Below the pieces are notes generated by a model. That model worked only from the letters and a program-made list of their open reading frames with translations, did no database searches and was not told the DNA's origin. Position numbers and translations under genes: made by a program. A stretch of DNA of 64,000 bases from Roseiarcus sp963787135 (lineage in GTDB: Bacteria; Pseudomonadota; Alphaproteobacteria; Rhizobiales; Beijerinckiaceae): the NCBI GenBank assembly GCA_963787135.1, contig CAWBBW010000042.1, positions 1 through 64,000 of the forward strand. Reading direction: 5' to 3'. Shown here in pieces: positions 1 to 9,702 of the stretch. Numbering within the stretch: the first letter of the stretch is position 1; each line of letters starts with the position of its first letter.

Positions 1-1425
1 CGCTCGGACAGCGAGGAGCCGAAGTTCAGCATCCCTGACCGGCCGAGCAAGCTGGACCCCCACGCCGACAAACTGTCGCACATGCTGCGACAAGAGGCGG
101 GGAAGTCGCGCAAGCAGAAGCGAACGATCAAGCAGTTGCACGCCGACATGGTGGTGCTGGGCTATGAGGGCTCGTACAATCGCGTGGCAGCCTTTGCCCG
201 CGATTGGAGGGCGGCTCGGCAGCGAGAGCAGAAGACCGCCGGCCGTGGCGTGTTCGTTCCGCTGGCGTTCATGGCCGGAGAAGCCTTCCAATTCGACTGG
301 TCAGAGGATTGGGCGGTCATTGCCGGCGAGCGAACCAAGCTACAGGTCGCTCACTTCAAACTGTCCTGCAGCCGCGCCTTCTTCCTCCGTGCCTACCCGC
401 AGCAGACCCACGAGATGCTATTCGACGCCCATAACCACGCCTTCCGCGTGCTGGGCGGCGTGCCGCGGCGGGGCATCTACGACAATATGCGCACCGCCGT
501 CGATAAGATCGGGCGCGGCAAGAACCGCCAGGTCAACGCACGGTTCGCAGCCATGGTCACCCACTTCCTGTTCGAGGCGGAGTTCTGCAATCCGGCGTCC
601 GGGTGGGAGAAGGGGCAGATCGAGAAAAACGTCCAGGACGCTCGCCATCGGCTCTGGCAACCCGCGCCGAGCTTCCCCTCGCTAGCGGCGCTGAACGACT
701 GGCTGGAGACGCGCTGCCGAGAGCTGTGGGCTCAGACGCCGCACGCCTCGCATCCTGGCGCGATTGCCGACGCCTGGGCCGAAGAGGTCCGGCATCTGAT
801 GCAGCCTTCGCGCCCGTTCGACGGCTTCGTCGAATACGCCAAGCGCGTGTCGCCGACGTGCCTGGTCCATCTGGACCGCAATCGCTATAGCGTGCCGGCC
901 TCCTTCGCCAATCGTCCAGTCAGCGTACGAGTCTATCCCGAACGCATCGTTGTCGCCGCCGAGGGACAAGTCGTCTGCGAACATCGCCGCGTTTTTGCCC
1001 GCTCTCACCAACGCAAGAGTACGACCACCGTTTTCGACTGGCGGCACTATCTGGCGGTCATTCAGCGCAAACCGGGCGCACTCCGCAACGGCGCGCCGTT
1101 CGCCGAACTGCCGCCTGCCTTCCGGGCTCTGCAGCAGCGCATGCTCAAGACGCCGGGCGGCGACCGCGAGATGGTCGAGATTCTGGCTCTCGTCCTCCAG
1201 CATGACGAGCAGGCTGTGCTCGCTGCCGTCGAACTGGCTCTGGAGTCCGGCGTGCCGACCAAGACGCACATTCTGAACCTGCTGCACCGGTTGATTGACG
1301 GCAAGCCAATCGACCCACCCGTCGTGAAGCCGCCTAATGCTTTGACGCTCACCGCCGAGCCGCAGGCCAACGTCGAACGCTACGACGCCCTGCGCCAAGC
1401 CCGGGAGGCGCGCCATGCGTCATAA
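1..1425 (+). CDS. istA: IS21-family transposase IstA (5' partial)
   Basis: DDE-type transposase of an IS21 element. The frame is open from base 1, so the N-terminal helix-turn-helix part lies outside the window; the visible part is about 474 residues. The catalytic core is recognisable: FQFDWSEDW carries the first Asp, GIYDNMRTAVDKIG the second, and GWEKGQIEKN the catalytic Glu in the arrangement usual for IstA. The C-terminal part contains the beta-barrel-like region around RYSVPASF. It overlaps istB by 11 bases (1415-1425), which is typical of translational coupling in this family. The gene itself shows no damage within the window, although its partner istB is interrupted. Confidence 0.93.
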   Translation, partial: RSDSEEPKFSIPDRPSKLDPHADKLSHMLRQEAGKSRKQKRTIKQLHADMVVLGYEGSYNRVAAFARDWRAARQREQKTAGRGVFVPLAFMAGEAFQFDWSEDWAVIAGERTKLQVAHFKLSCSRAFFLRAYPQQTHEMLFDAHNHAFRVLGGVPRRGIYDNMRTAVDKIGRGKNRQVNARFAAMVTHFLFEAEFCNPASGWEKGQIEKNVQDARHRLWQPAPSFPSLAALNDWLETRCRELWAQTPHASHPGAIADAWAEEVRHLMQPSRPFDGFVEYAKRVSPTCLVHLDRNRYSVPASFANRPVSVRVYPERIVVAAEGQVVCEHRRVFARSHQRKSTTTVFDWRHYLAVIQRKPGALRNGAPFAELPPAFRALQQRMLKTPGGDREMVEILALVLQHDEQAVLAAVELALESGVPTKTHILNLLHRLIDGKPIDPPVVKPPNALTLTAEPQANVERYDALRQAREARHAS

Positions 1426-2062
1426 TCCCGCCGCTGGCGCCGTCGTCATCATGTTGCGAACCCTGAAGATGCACGGCATGGCTCAAGCCGTCGGCGAGCT
1501 CACCGAGCAAGGCTCTCCGGCCTTCGAGGCCGCGCTGCCGATCCTATCCCAGCTCCTGAAGGCCGAGACGGCCGACAGAGAGGTGCGGTCAACCGCCTAC
1601 CAGCTCAAGGCGGCCCGCTTCCCGAACTATCGCGATCTCGCCGGCTTCGACTTCGCCAGCAGTGAGGTCAATGAGGCGCTCGCGCGTCAACTCCATCGCT
1701 GCGAGTTCCTAGAAGACGCCCACAATGTCGTCCTGGTCGGCGGTCCCGGCACGGGGAAAACGCATCTCGCCACGGCCATCGGCGTCCAGGCCATCGAGCA
1801 TCACCGCAAACGCGTCCGGTTCTTCTTAACGGTCGAGCTCGTCAACGCCCTCGAGCAGGAGAAGAGCCAAGGGAAAGCTGGCCAGATCGCAGGCCGGCTC
1901 GCCTATTCCGACCTCGTCATCCTCGACGAACTCGGCTACCTGCCGTTCAGCGCCTCCGGCGGAGCGCTCCTCTTCCATCTGCTCAGCAAACTCTATGAGC
2001 GGACCAGCGTCATCATTACGACGAACCTGAGCTTCGGCGAATGGGCTGCCGTGTTCGGCGAC
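1415..2062 (+). pseudogene. istB: istB, 5' part (IS21 transposition ATPase, interrupted after codon 216)
   Basis: AAA+ ATPase helper of IS21 transposition. The first 216 codons are collinear with IstB: Walker A GGPGTGKTHLATAIG, Walker B LVILDELGYLP, and the TTNLSFGEW sensor region. Homology stops exactly after VFGD at base 2062; the frame then runs five codons into foreign DNA and stops at 2077. The missing C-terminus is found intact and in phase at 4671-4817, so removing 2063-4670 would restore a 264-residue protein. The break therefore comes from insertion of the serine-recombinase element, not from point decay. The truncated product keeps the nucleotide-binding core but lacks the C-terminal helices. 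Confidence 0.9.
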
Positions 2063-2071
2063 TCGACGCTT

Positions 2072-4177
2072 TCATGATGCCTCTCTCTTTGACCGGTTGG
2101 TGCGTCGGACTCTTGCTCTGAGCGCGACGGCTTGGTCTGGGGATAGTGAGATCTGCCAAGGCATGCCCTTGGCGAGTTGCGTGCCTGTCAGCCACCCTTT
2201 TCGGAGCCAATCGAATATGACTTGAGGTGTGATGCCGATGGCCGCAGCGGCGCCCTGGACCGAGTAGCTTCCGTCGGGCCACTGCGGCGGGTTCGGGGCT
2301 GTGCCGTTGATCTTGACGCTCTGGATCCGCCACCTCTTCCGCAAAACGTGAACCATGCCGCCGGAGAATGGCGCTCCATGCGCTGTGCGGAGCGCCTCCT
2401 TGTTGAGAATCGCGGCGATCTCGCCATCCATCTTCTGCTGCCTGTTAAGCTCGGCAATGCATTGCCGGAGACGGTCCTGATCGGCGTGTTGCTCGTAGCC
2501 TTGCACGCACCGTTGCAGCCAATGCTCGCTTGCGGCGCCAGTTTGCCAATTGACCCTGATCCAGACGTAACCACGTCGCCGCTTCTGATCCAGCGCAACG
2601 TCCTTGATCACCAGCCGCACGATCTGCTTGCGGTCCGCCGATCTGGTGGTCGCGGCGCGCCAAAGGCGCGGCAGCTCCTCGCCGAGCGCCAATATCTCCG
2701 CTCGATCGTTGTCGGAGATCGAGACCGATTGCTCGCGACGCCATGCGTCGTATTCCTGCTCGACCCGGTCCACCCGCCGCAGTCGCTCCTCCCAGACCCG
2801 CTCCAGCGAGCGAGCCACCAGGCGGTTCTCAGGCTCGACGGCGTCATATTGGCGACGCGCGCGTTCGGCGTCGTAGCGAGCTCGCTCGCGTTTGAGCGAC
2901 CACTGCCGCTCCATCGCCCGCGTCTCCTCTTCGATCTCGCCCAACGCGGCAATCGCCAGCACGATCCGGTCTGGCGTCAACGCCGTGAGGATCAACCGCT
3001 CGACTTCGGAATCAACCGCGAGAGACCGTACTTCTTGGCATCGCGGCCGACCCTCCGCGCTGCTGTCGGCAACGCAGACATAGACCGGATAGTCACCGTG
3101 AGGTCCCGAGTATCGCAGGCACATCCGACGGGCGCACCGACCGCAGCTGACAATCCCCTGCAGCAATGCGTTGCCTTTACGCGGCGCACCGGGCCGGCCC
3201 GCATCGTAGCGACCGACATTGTCCGCCAGCTGCCTTCGGTTCGCCATGAACTCGTCCCAGTCGAGGTAAGCCGGGTGGGCATCCTTGAGACAGATCGACC
3301 AATCCTCCGGCGCGACGGCTGCCGTCCTGATCCTGTCACTGCCGGGTTGCCGCCGCAGCGGGTCCGGGCGTCGCCGGCCATAGACGTAGGCGCCAGCATA
3401 GGCCGGGTTCTTCAGGATGTTGATCACGCGGGCACTATCCGCCGGTCGCCAGACAACGTCATGGGGCGCCGGACCGTGAAGTGGCCGCACCGGAAGCAGC
3501 AGGTTTCCCCGGCGCAGATATCGCATGACGGCCTTGGCGCTGCGCAGCTCCCGGAATTTTGCGAAGACCAAGCGCAGCCGTTCCTGCACTTCCTCGTCCG
3601 GATTGAAGGTGACGCTGCCATCGCGGGTGTGGATCAGCCCGGCGGGAAGCGGCAGTCGCAGCTCACCCCGCGCCGCCTTCTGGCGTTCCCCTTGATGCAG
3701 TCGGATCTTGATCTGATGCAATTCCGCTTCGCTCATGATCCCTGACAGGCCGAGGAGCAGCCGGTCATGGTATGCGGCCGGATCGTATAGCCGTTCGCCA
3801 TCGGCAATCAGAACGCCGAACAGCGAGCACAGCTCGAGGAGCTGATGCCAATCCCGGTTGTTGCGGGCGAGCCGCGACGCGTCCAGACTCATCACAAGGC
3901 CGGCCTTGCCAAGGCCGACCTCGGCGATCAACGTCTGAAAGCCGTACCGATCTTTGCTGGACGTCCCGGACTTGCCAAGATCGTCATCGATGACGTGAAC
4001 GCGCTCGCGCGGCCAGCCGAACACGGTGGCTCGCTCGACCAGCCGATACTGCAGCTCCGTGCTTTCCTGATGATGACGGACCTGCCCTGGCGATGACTGC
4101 CGGACATACACATACGCCAGCTTGGCGCGATGAGCGGTCGTGATGCGTTCATCGGTCGACAATGTCGTGCTCAGCAA
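2072..4177 (-). CDS. large serine recombinase (resolvase/invertase family)
   Basis: Site-specific recombinase expected to move the surrounding element. From the chosen TTG start the protein has 701 residues. The N-terminal resolvase domain (about 20-170) has the catalytic serine in YVRQSS (Ser28) and the SRLARN arginine motif near 101-106. A recombinase domain follows (about 180-335), then a zinc ribbon with CGRC and a second cysteine pair near 345-380, a long Arg/Glu-rich coiled coil, and a C-terminal segment resembling a helix-turn-helix (near VIFDWLRKGWLTG). The TTG at 4177 is preferred because AGAGGAG lies a few bases upstream; an in-frame ATG at 4441 would add 88 residues of unlikely composition that overlap the two upstream frames. 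Confidence 0.88.
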   Translation of the reverse strand: MLSTTLSTDERITTAHRAKLAYVYVRQSSPGQVRHHQESTELQYRLVERATVFGWPRERVHVIDDDLGKSGTSSKDRYGFQTLIAEVGLGKAGLVMSLDASRLARNNRDWHQLLELCSLFGVLIADGERLYDPAAYHDRLLLGLSGIMSEAELHQIKIRLHQGERQKAARGELRLPLPAGLIHTRDGSVTFNPDEEVQERLRLVFAKFRELRSAKAVMRYLRRGNLLLPVRPLHGPAPHDVVWRPADSARVINILKNPAYAGAYVYGRRRPDPLRRQPGSDRIRTAAVAPEDWSICLKDAHPAYLDWDEFMANRRQLADNVGRYDAGRPGAPRKGNALLQGIVSCGRCARRMCLRYSGPHGDYPVYVCVADSSAEGRPRCQEVRSLAVDSEVERLILTALTPDRIVLAIAALGEIEEETRAMERQWSLKRERARYDAERARRQYDAVEPENRLVARSLERVWEERLRRVDRVEQEYDAWRREQSVSISDNDRAEILALGEELPRLWRAATTRSADRKQIVRLVIKDVALDQKRRRGYVWIRVNWQTGAASEHWLQRCVQGYEQHADQDRLRQCIAELNRQQKMDGEIAAILNKEALRTAHGAPFSGGMVHVLRKRWRIQSVKINGTAPNPPQWPDGSYSVQGAAAAIGITPQVIFDWLRKGWLTGTQLAKGMPWQISLSPDQAVALRARVRRTNRSKREAS

Positions 4178-4367
4178 GATGGTTCTCCTCTGACCGGGCG
4201 GACCGCCGCCGCAGACGTTGCACGAGCTGTCCCACGTGCTGCGCCAACTGACGTCGCGTCTCGACCGGAAGCTGGGGCCACAGGCGTGGCGGCCGTCCCG
4301 GCGAAGCCGTCCTGCTCGACAGGCATCCGATCGAGGTTGCGTCCGCCGCTGCCTTCGAGATCCGCAT
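4149..4367 (-). CDS. small accessory protein of the serine-recombinase element
   Basis: A 72-residue frame directly before the recombinase, overlapping its TTG start by about 29 bases. The segment LWPQLPVETRRQLAQHVGQL looks like a genuine amphipathic helix-rich domain; similar short proteins sit in front of recombinases in related elements, from memory. No function can be assigned. It overlaps the end of the DUF5372-like frame in another reading frame, so one of the two C- or N-terminal boundaries is probably wrong. The leading residues before PRLWPQLP are low in information content. Confidence 0.5.
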   Translation of the reverse strand: MRISKAAADATSIGCLSSRTASPGRPPRLWPQLPVETRRQLAQHVGQLVQRLRRRSARSEENHLAEHDIVDR

Positions 4368-4660
4368 TTCTGGAGGCGAGCACGGCGCGGACGTGATTCG
4401 CCAAGGGCAAAAGCGTGCGCACCGAAATGTGTCCCAGACAACTCGCAGCCGCCGTTAGATCTTCGGACGCTGAAGAAACGGAAATGGCGGCGCGGGAGAT
4501 TGCCCGCTCCCGTCCGTCCGGCAGCCGGATGACGATCAGCGCCGGCCCTCGTCCAGAGCGTCGTTCGCTGACTGGAAAGCAGCCGCCATACAGCGGATGA
4601 TGCGGGTCAACGACCCTGACCTCAGAGACTCGCCCGTCAAGCGTTGTGGCATCTACAAAT
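4171..4660 (-). CDS. DUF5372-like protein of the serine-recombinase element (start uncertain)
   Basis: A minus-strand frame is open from the right junction of the element to a stop at 4171. Its beginning reads VRVVDPHHPLYGGCFPVSER and continues GPALIVIRLPDGRERAI, which resembles the short beta-rich DUF5372 proteins found as the first gene of serine-recombinase elements. No ATG, GTG or TTG is available before the conserved part, so the start is a rarer codon or was supplied from the flank, or the gene lost its start on insertion. The last 60 or so residues are Ala/Gly/Arg-rich and may not be translated. The order DUF5372-like, small protein, recombinase is compact and on one strand. Confidence 0.45.
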
Positions 4661-4670
4661 GTCCGGTGAC

Positions 4671-4817
4671 CCGAAGATGACGACCGCGCTACTCGATCGT
4701 CTTACCCACCGCTGTCACATTCTCGAAACCGGAAACGACAGCTTCCGCTTCAAGAACAGCTCAGCGAAAGCCGCCAAACCCGCAAAGGAGAAACCTCGAA
4801 ACTTGACGAATGCCTGA
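4671..4817 (+). pseudogene. istB: istB, 3' part (C-terminal 48 codons)
   Basis: This is the detached C-terminus of istB, beginning PKMTTALLDRLTHRCHILET and ending at the TGA at 4815-4817. It is in phase with the 5' part when bases 2063-4670 are removed. It has no start codon or ribosome site of its own and is not expected to be expressed as a protein. Confidence 0.9.
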
Positions 4818-4836
4818 TCCCAAAACCATCATCAAG

Positions 4837-4888
4837 CCGGGTCAGTTCTCAATGGAAATCCCGGGTCAGTTCTCGACGGAAATCGACA
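4837..4888 (+). repeat. IS21 right-end terminal repeats
   Basis: Two directly adjacent 24-base units, 4837-4860 and 4861-4884, share CCGGGTCAGTTCTC and GGAAATC and differ at two positions. They are followed by GACA, giving an end at CA (4887-4888). Multiple end-proximal repeats that serve as transposase binding sites are characteristic of IS21-family termini. The left-end counterparts are outside the window. Confidence 0.75.
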
Positions 4889-6241
4889 CTCCCCATCGGC
4901 AATCGCACAGCCTCGACGCATCTCCGAGCTTGCTCCAAGAGAGGCCCTGCCGAATAGCGGCCTAGCGTCATGCCCGCTCGCTTATGCCCGACGACGGCGG
5001 CGATGATGTTCTCCGGCTGATCAGCCTGCTCCGCCATGGTGATAAACCAACGCCGAAAGGAATGAAAGTTGACGAGCGATCGACGCTTGCCCGGTATGAC
5101 TTGGTCGACACCGACCGATCGCCTGTAATCGGTGAACGCATTTGAGGCTTTGAAGGAACGCTCGCGCTGCGCTCCTGCCTTCTTTGGCGCGGGCCACTCA
5201 GGAAAGAGGCTATCGTCCGCCGCTTTGCCGACCGTGCGCCGTTCGACAATTGCCTTCAGTTGGGAATGGATCGGAACCGCGCGGGGCTTGGCTTCCTTCT
5301 TTTGCGGCTTGAAGACAAATAGACCGTTTGCGCAATCATGAACGCGGAGGTCCACAATCGTGTCCAGGCGTGCGCCTGTCAAAGCGCCGATCCGCATGAG
5401 GTCCTGCATGCGTTGCGTTGCGGGTCCAGTGAGGAGGGTCAGGAACCTAGAACTCCGTGAACGAGCGTTCCTCCTCATCGTGATTCCGCGCCGGGGCTGC
5501 CACGTTAAGTTTCACCCAAGGGTCAAACTCAACGTGCTCCCTAACGGCCAGCCATTGCCAGTAGCGCGAAAGTCGCCCGAGGTACTTGTTGAGGGTGATC
5601 GGCTGTTGATCGCCAGCGACCTCATGCATTTCATCCATAAACCGCGCGGCGACGCGTCGCGTGATGGATTGAAGCGTCGGCCTCAGGCCTCGTCTTCCGC
5701 ACCATTCGAGCAGATATTTTATAGACCGGCGATCGTCGGCCTTTGTCCGAGTCTTTGTCACTGACTGGGCTAGGAAAGCGTCGTGATGCAATTCGATGGG
5801 CGTTGCGGTCCCGAGCGCAATTTCCGCGTAAGCGTCAGCCCGTTCCTGCCGCTGCACATCGTACTCATAAGCCGGCTCGCCTGTTTCCGGATCAGCGTAA
5901 GCTCGGATTGGATTGCCCAAGAGATCACCAGCACGCTCTACCGCCGCGTCCTCTATCATCCCACGCTCCGCCTCTGTCACGGCTCGCGAGCGATACTCCG
6001 CGACCTCAAGCGCTTCCCGCCGTATCGGGTCGCTGCCATTACCTTCGCGAGCGTTTTCAATCAAAGAGCGCAACTCGCTGACGACTGACCCCTTCAGCTT
6101 ACCAGCGAGCATGAGGCTATCCGTTTGCAGCGACCGTTTGAGGCGCGTCCCGAGCTTGGCCTGAAGCTCGCGTGGCACGGCCACAGTGACCCGCCACTTC
6201 CCGCCATGAAGCTCCAGATATCGCCGATCTGCCTTAGCCAT
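4849..6241 (-). pseudogene. tyrosine recombinase/phage-type integrase, frameshifted and cut at its 3' end
   Basis: The N-terminal 264 codons (6241 to about 5450) give an integrase start, a SAM-like core-binding domain and a stop immediately after EERSFTEF. One base over, the frame continues as the catalytic domain: TGARLDTIVDLR (first Arg), the KKEAKPR lysine region, FHSFRRWF (His-x-x-Arg), VVGHKRAG (His) and GRYSAG (Tyr nucleophile). One extra base near 5447-5453 explains the break. The last residues, after RLPMGS, are encoded by the IS21 terminus that inserted at the 3' end, so the native C-terminus is lost. It would have been the integrase of an island whose other end is not visible. No tRNA gene borders it. 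Confidence 0.85.
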
Positions 6242-6728
6242 GCGAACGCCTCGCGTACCCAGCCGCGTCCCAAACTGCGTACCCCAATGTTCGCCGTAAG
6301 TCTATGATTCTTTGGTAATATTAAAGAATGAGACTGTGCAATGGACCATCCCCTCAGCTCCACCAGGAAGTCCGCGCGAGCGGCGGCGGTTTCACGGTAT
6401 CAGAAATTGTCGGAGAGCTCCGTAGGTCAACGCGCGGCAAAGCGGTCTCAGCAGACGGTCGGGCGGGATTATGGGGCGGTTAGGCTCGCTTGCGTTTGAA
6501 AGTCTCTGGACACAAATTTTCCTTTCCAAGGATGCTGTTCGTTATCGTCGGGTGCAATGGCGGCTTTGAACCTCGAGTCCGCCCGTGCGCCGGCAATCTC
6601 GATCCGCCGCTGTTCCGGGCCCACTACGAGGATCGTTGGCGTTGAGGAGCGGAAGAAGCCTCGTCGGGAATTGAAATTTGTCTGTGGCGAGCGCGCGATC
6701 AATAGAAATTGCAGGCCGGAAATCTGAC

Positions 6729-6755
6729 TTGGCACTCCCTTGCAGCGACTGCCAA
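6729..6755 (+). promoter_or_regulatory. CIRCE-like operator (HrcA binding site) upstream of groESL
   Basis: TTGGCACTC, nine bases, then GACTGCCAA. The CIRCE consensus is TTAGCACTC-N9-GAGTGCTAA; the left arm matches at 8 of 9 and the right arm at 7 of 9, with the spacer length exactly nine. The position, about 90 bases before groES, and the known control of alphaproteobacterial groESL by HrcA support the call. Confidence 0.82.
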
Positions 6756-6767
6756 TGGGGCCTATCT
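6740..6767 (+). promoter_or_regulatory. possible groESL promoter
   Basis: TTGCAG at 6740-6745 and CTATCT at 6762-6767 are 16 bases apart and overlap the CIRCE-like operator, as expected for a promoter repressed by HrcA. The match to the consensus is only partial. Confidence 0.35.
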
Positions 6768-6842
6768 GAGTGACGCTAAGAAAGCTGTGCTTCACGGCCC
6801 CACAATCGGCCGACGCACGCGCTGTGAGAGGAGACGAGCCCC

Positions 6843-7160
6843 ATGAAATTCCGTCCGCTGCACGACCGCGTTGTCATCCGTCGCATCGAAGGCGAGGAGA
6901 AGACAAAGGGCGGCATCATCATTCCCGACACCGCCAAAGAGAAACCTCAGGAAGGCGAGGTTGTCGCCGCCGGGCCAGGGGCCCGCGACGAGAGCGGCAA
7001 GCTCCAGCCTCTCGAACTGAAAGCTGGCGACCGAGTGCTCTTCGGCAAATGGTCGGGCACCGAGGTCAAGATCGACGGTCAGGAGCTGTTGATCATGAAG
7101 GAGTCCGACGTCATGGGCGTGATCGAGGGCGCTGGCGCCGCGAAGAAGAAAGCCGCCTGA
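6843..7160 (+). CDS. groES: co-chaperonin GroES
   Basis: Ten-kilodalton lid of the GroEL folding chamber, 105 residues, a normal length. The N-terminus MKFRPLHDRVVIRR and the mobile-loop region EEKTKGGIIIPDTAKEK, which contacts GroEL, are both present, as is the KWSGTEV segment near the C-terminus. A GAGGAG ribosome site precedes the ATG. groEL follows 44 bases downstream on the same strand, so the two form the usual operon under the CIRCE-like operator. The C-terminus AAKKKAA is slightly extended and lysine-rich compared with the E. coli protein. Confidence 0.97.
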   Translation: MKFRPLHDRVVIRRIEGEEKTKGGIIIPDTAKEKPQEGEVVAAGPGARDESGKLQPLELKAGDRVLFGKWSGTEVKIDGQELLIMKESDVMGVIEGAGAAKKKAA

Positions 7161-7204
7161 CGGCGAGTCTGCCTTATCTTATCTCGAAATAGGGATCGAA
7201 AATC

Positions 7205-8848
<1,644 letters not shown>

Positions 8849-8860
8849 CCACTGAAAGAC

Positions 8861-8892
8861 GAAGACAGGCGTACCGCGGTAAGCCTGTCTTC
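8861..8892 (+). terminator. hairpin after groEL
   Basis: GAAGACAGGC (8861-8870) pairs perfectly with GCCTGTCTTC (8883-8892) around a 12-base loop that itself contains a short palindrome. It lies just after the groEL stop. No T-run follows, so it may stabilise the mRNA end rather than act as a classical intrinsic terminator. Confidence 0.65.
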
Positions 8893-9702
8893 GCGATCGG
8901 CAAGGCTCTCCTCGCTGCAACCCTTCCGGCAGGAGGCGGGTCTTCTCGTCGACTGAAAAGTGTCCACGCGTCGCGCGTCGGATGGCCCTGACCTCACCTA
9001 GGCCGGTTGCTTCTCCGGCCCGGGTTTCTGCCTCATCTTCGCTCCTCGCGGCTACGATGATCCAGAAAATCCTTCCTGAGAACCCAGCGTACCTCAAAAA
9101 GGCTAGAGCACGTCGCGCTTTGACGGAATCGTCATAACGAGGAGCGCCGTGCACTTTTGTAAGCGGCGAAGCGTTTTCAAAGCGTTAGTCGCCAAAAACT
9201 GTACCTTTTTCGCCGCGGCCGGCTGTTGGGGCCCCGGAGACAAGGAATGGAAAGCCCAGCGCAAGGAATTCAAAGCCAAACGCAAGGAAATGAAACCCCG
9301 GCACAAGGAAATGAAAGTCAGGCGCAAGGAAATGAAAATAGAGAGTCTTGCGATTTCAACAGGTTACGGCAGATCCTGATATTCGGCGCGCCATCAACCT
9401 TAACTTTCTGCGACTCTAGGTCACTGAAGGGACCCTCCGTCCGGTCATGAGGCGACAATACCACAGAATTCTGATTTACGGAAGCAAAACATCGAATCAG
9501 TCGTCGAGGGTCGGGATTACCCTCGGCTGCGCGCCCTGGAGCCCGACGTGTTGCGTCGCTCCGCTCGCGAATGACAGCCTTGTTTCCGCCACAACGAGTC
9601 CTGCTCCAGAAGCGTAGCCCCGTATGCACGACGAGAGCGGCGGCGAATACCGGCAATTGCGAACGTCGGACATCATGCACCTTCTGAACTGCGGTTGAAG
9701 CT
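8893..9702. other. gene-poor region between groEL and the beta-galactosidase gene
   Basis: About 800 bases without a convincing gene. It contains a 21-bp tandem repeat at 9239-9343. The sequence near 9100-9140 (AGCACGTCGCGCTTTGACGG) resembles dispersed intergenic elements of Hyphomicrobiales, from memory only. Reading frames on both strands here lack family features. Confidence 0.45.
9239..9343 (+). repeat. 21-bp tandem repeat, five units
   Basis: Five consecutive 21-base units start at 9239, 9260, 9281, 9302 and 9323 and share the core CAAGGAAATGAAA with some drift. The period is a multiple of three. In a plus-strand frame (9149-9379, 76 residues) each unit encodes a basic heptad, such as RKEMKPR or HKEMKVR. 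That frame could be a small lysine-rich protein, but it has no convincing ribosome site or known family, so only the repeat is called. Confidence 0.8.

Larger units (their letters stand above)
2063..4670 (-). mobile_element. 2.6-kb serine-recombinase element inserted in istB
   Basis: These 2608 bases separate two halves of istB that join in frame when they are removed. The left junction reads TGTTCGGCGAC (2052-2062) and the right one TGTCCGGTGAC (4660-4670), matching at 9 of 11 bases. This fits conservative recombination at a short core without target duplication, as expected of a large serine recombinase. The element carries three minus-strand reading frames: a DUF5372-like protein, a small protein, and the recombinase. 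Exact crossover positions within the GAC core cannot be fixed from one copy. Confidence 0.82.
1..4888 (+). mobile_element. IS21-family insertion sequence, left end outside window, interrupted by a second element
   Basis: The istA and istB reading frames lie in the IS21 order, istA overlapping istB by 11 bases. About 20 bases after the istB stop come two adjacent 24-base terminal-type repeats, and the right end is placed at the CA dinucleotide at 4887-4888, the TG/CA ends being typical of the family. The right end falls inside the 3' end of a tyrosine integrase gene. The left end lies upstream of the window. A 2.6-kb serine-recombinase element sits inside istB, so this copy cannot supply intact IstB. 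Confidence 0.8.
6242..6842. other. 600-bp intergenic region between integrase and groES
   Basis: The stretch holds the divergent upstream regions of the integrase gene and groESL. Its right part contains the CIRCE-like operator and a possible promoter. A minus-strand frame of 108 codons (6469-6795) runs across that operator and has no recognisable features, so I do not call it a gene. No tRNA or clear att repeat was seen. Confidence 0.5.

Noticed and set aside
4178..4441. ATG at 4441 as start of the serine recombinase
   Set aside because: It would add 88 residues of arginine-rich sequence overlapping two other frames; the TTG at 4177 has a good ribosome site and leads directly into the resolvase domain.
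6242..6728. tRNA gene as integrase attachment site
   Set aside because: No cloverleaf or T-arm sequence was found near the integrase.
6469..6795. 108-codon minus-strand frame upstream of groES
   Set aside because: It covers the CIRCE-like operator and promoter region and shows no family or ribosome site.
9239..9343. CRISPR array
   Set aside because: Units are contiguous 21-mers without spacers and have coding periodicity.
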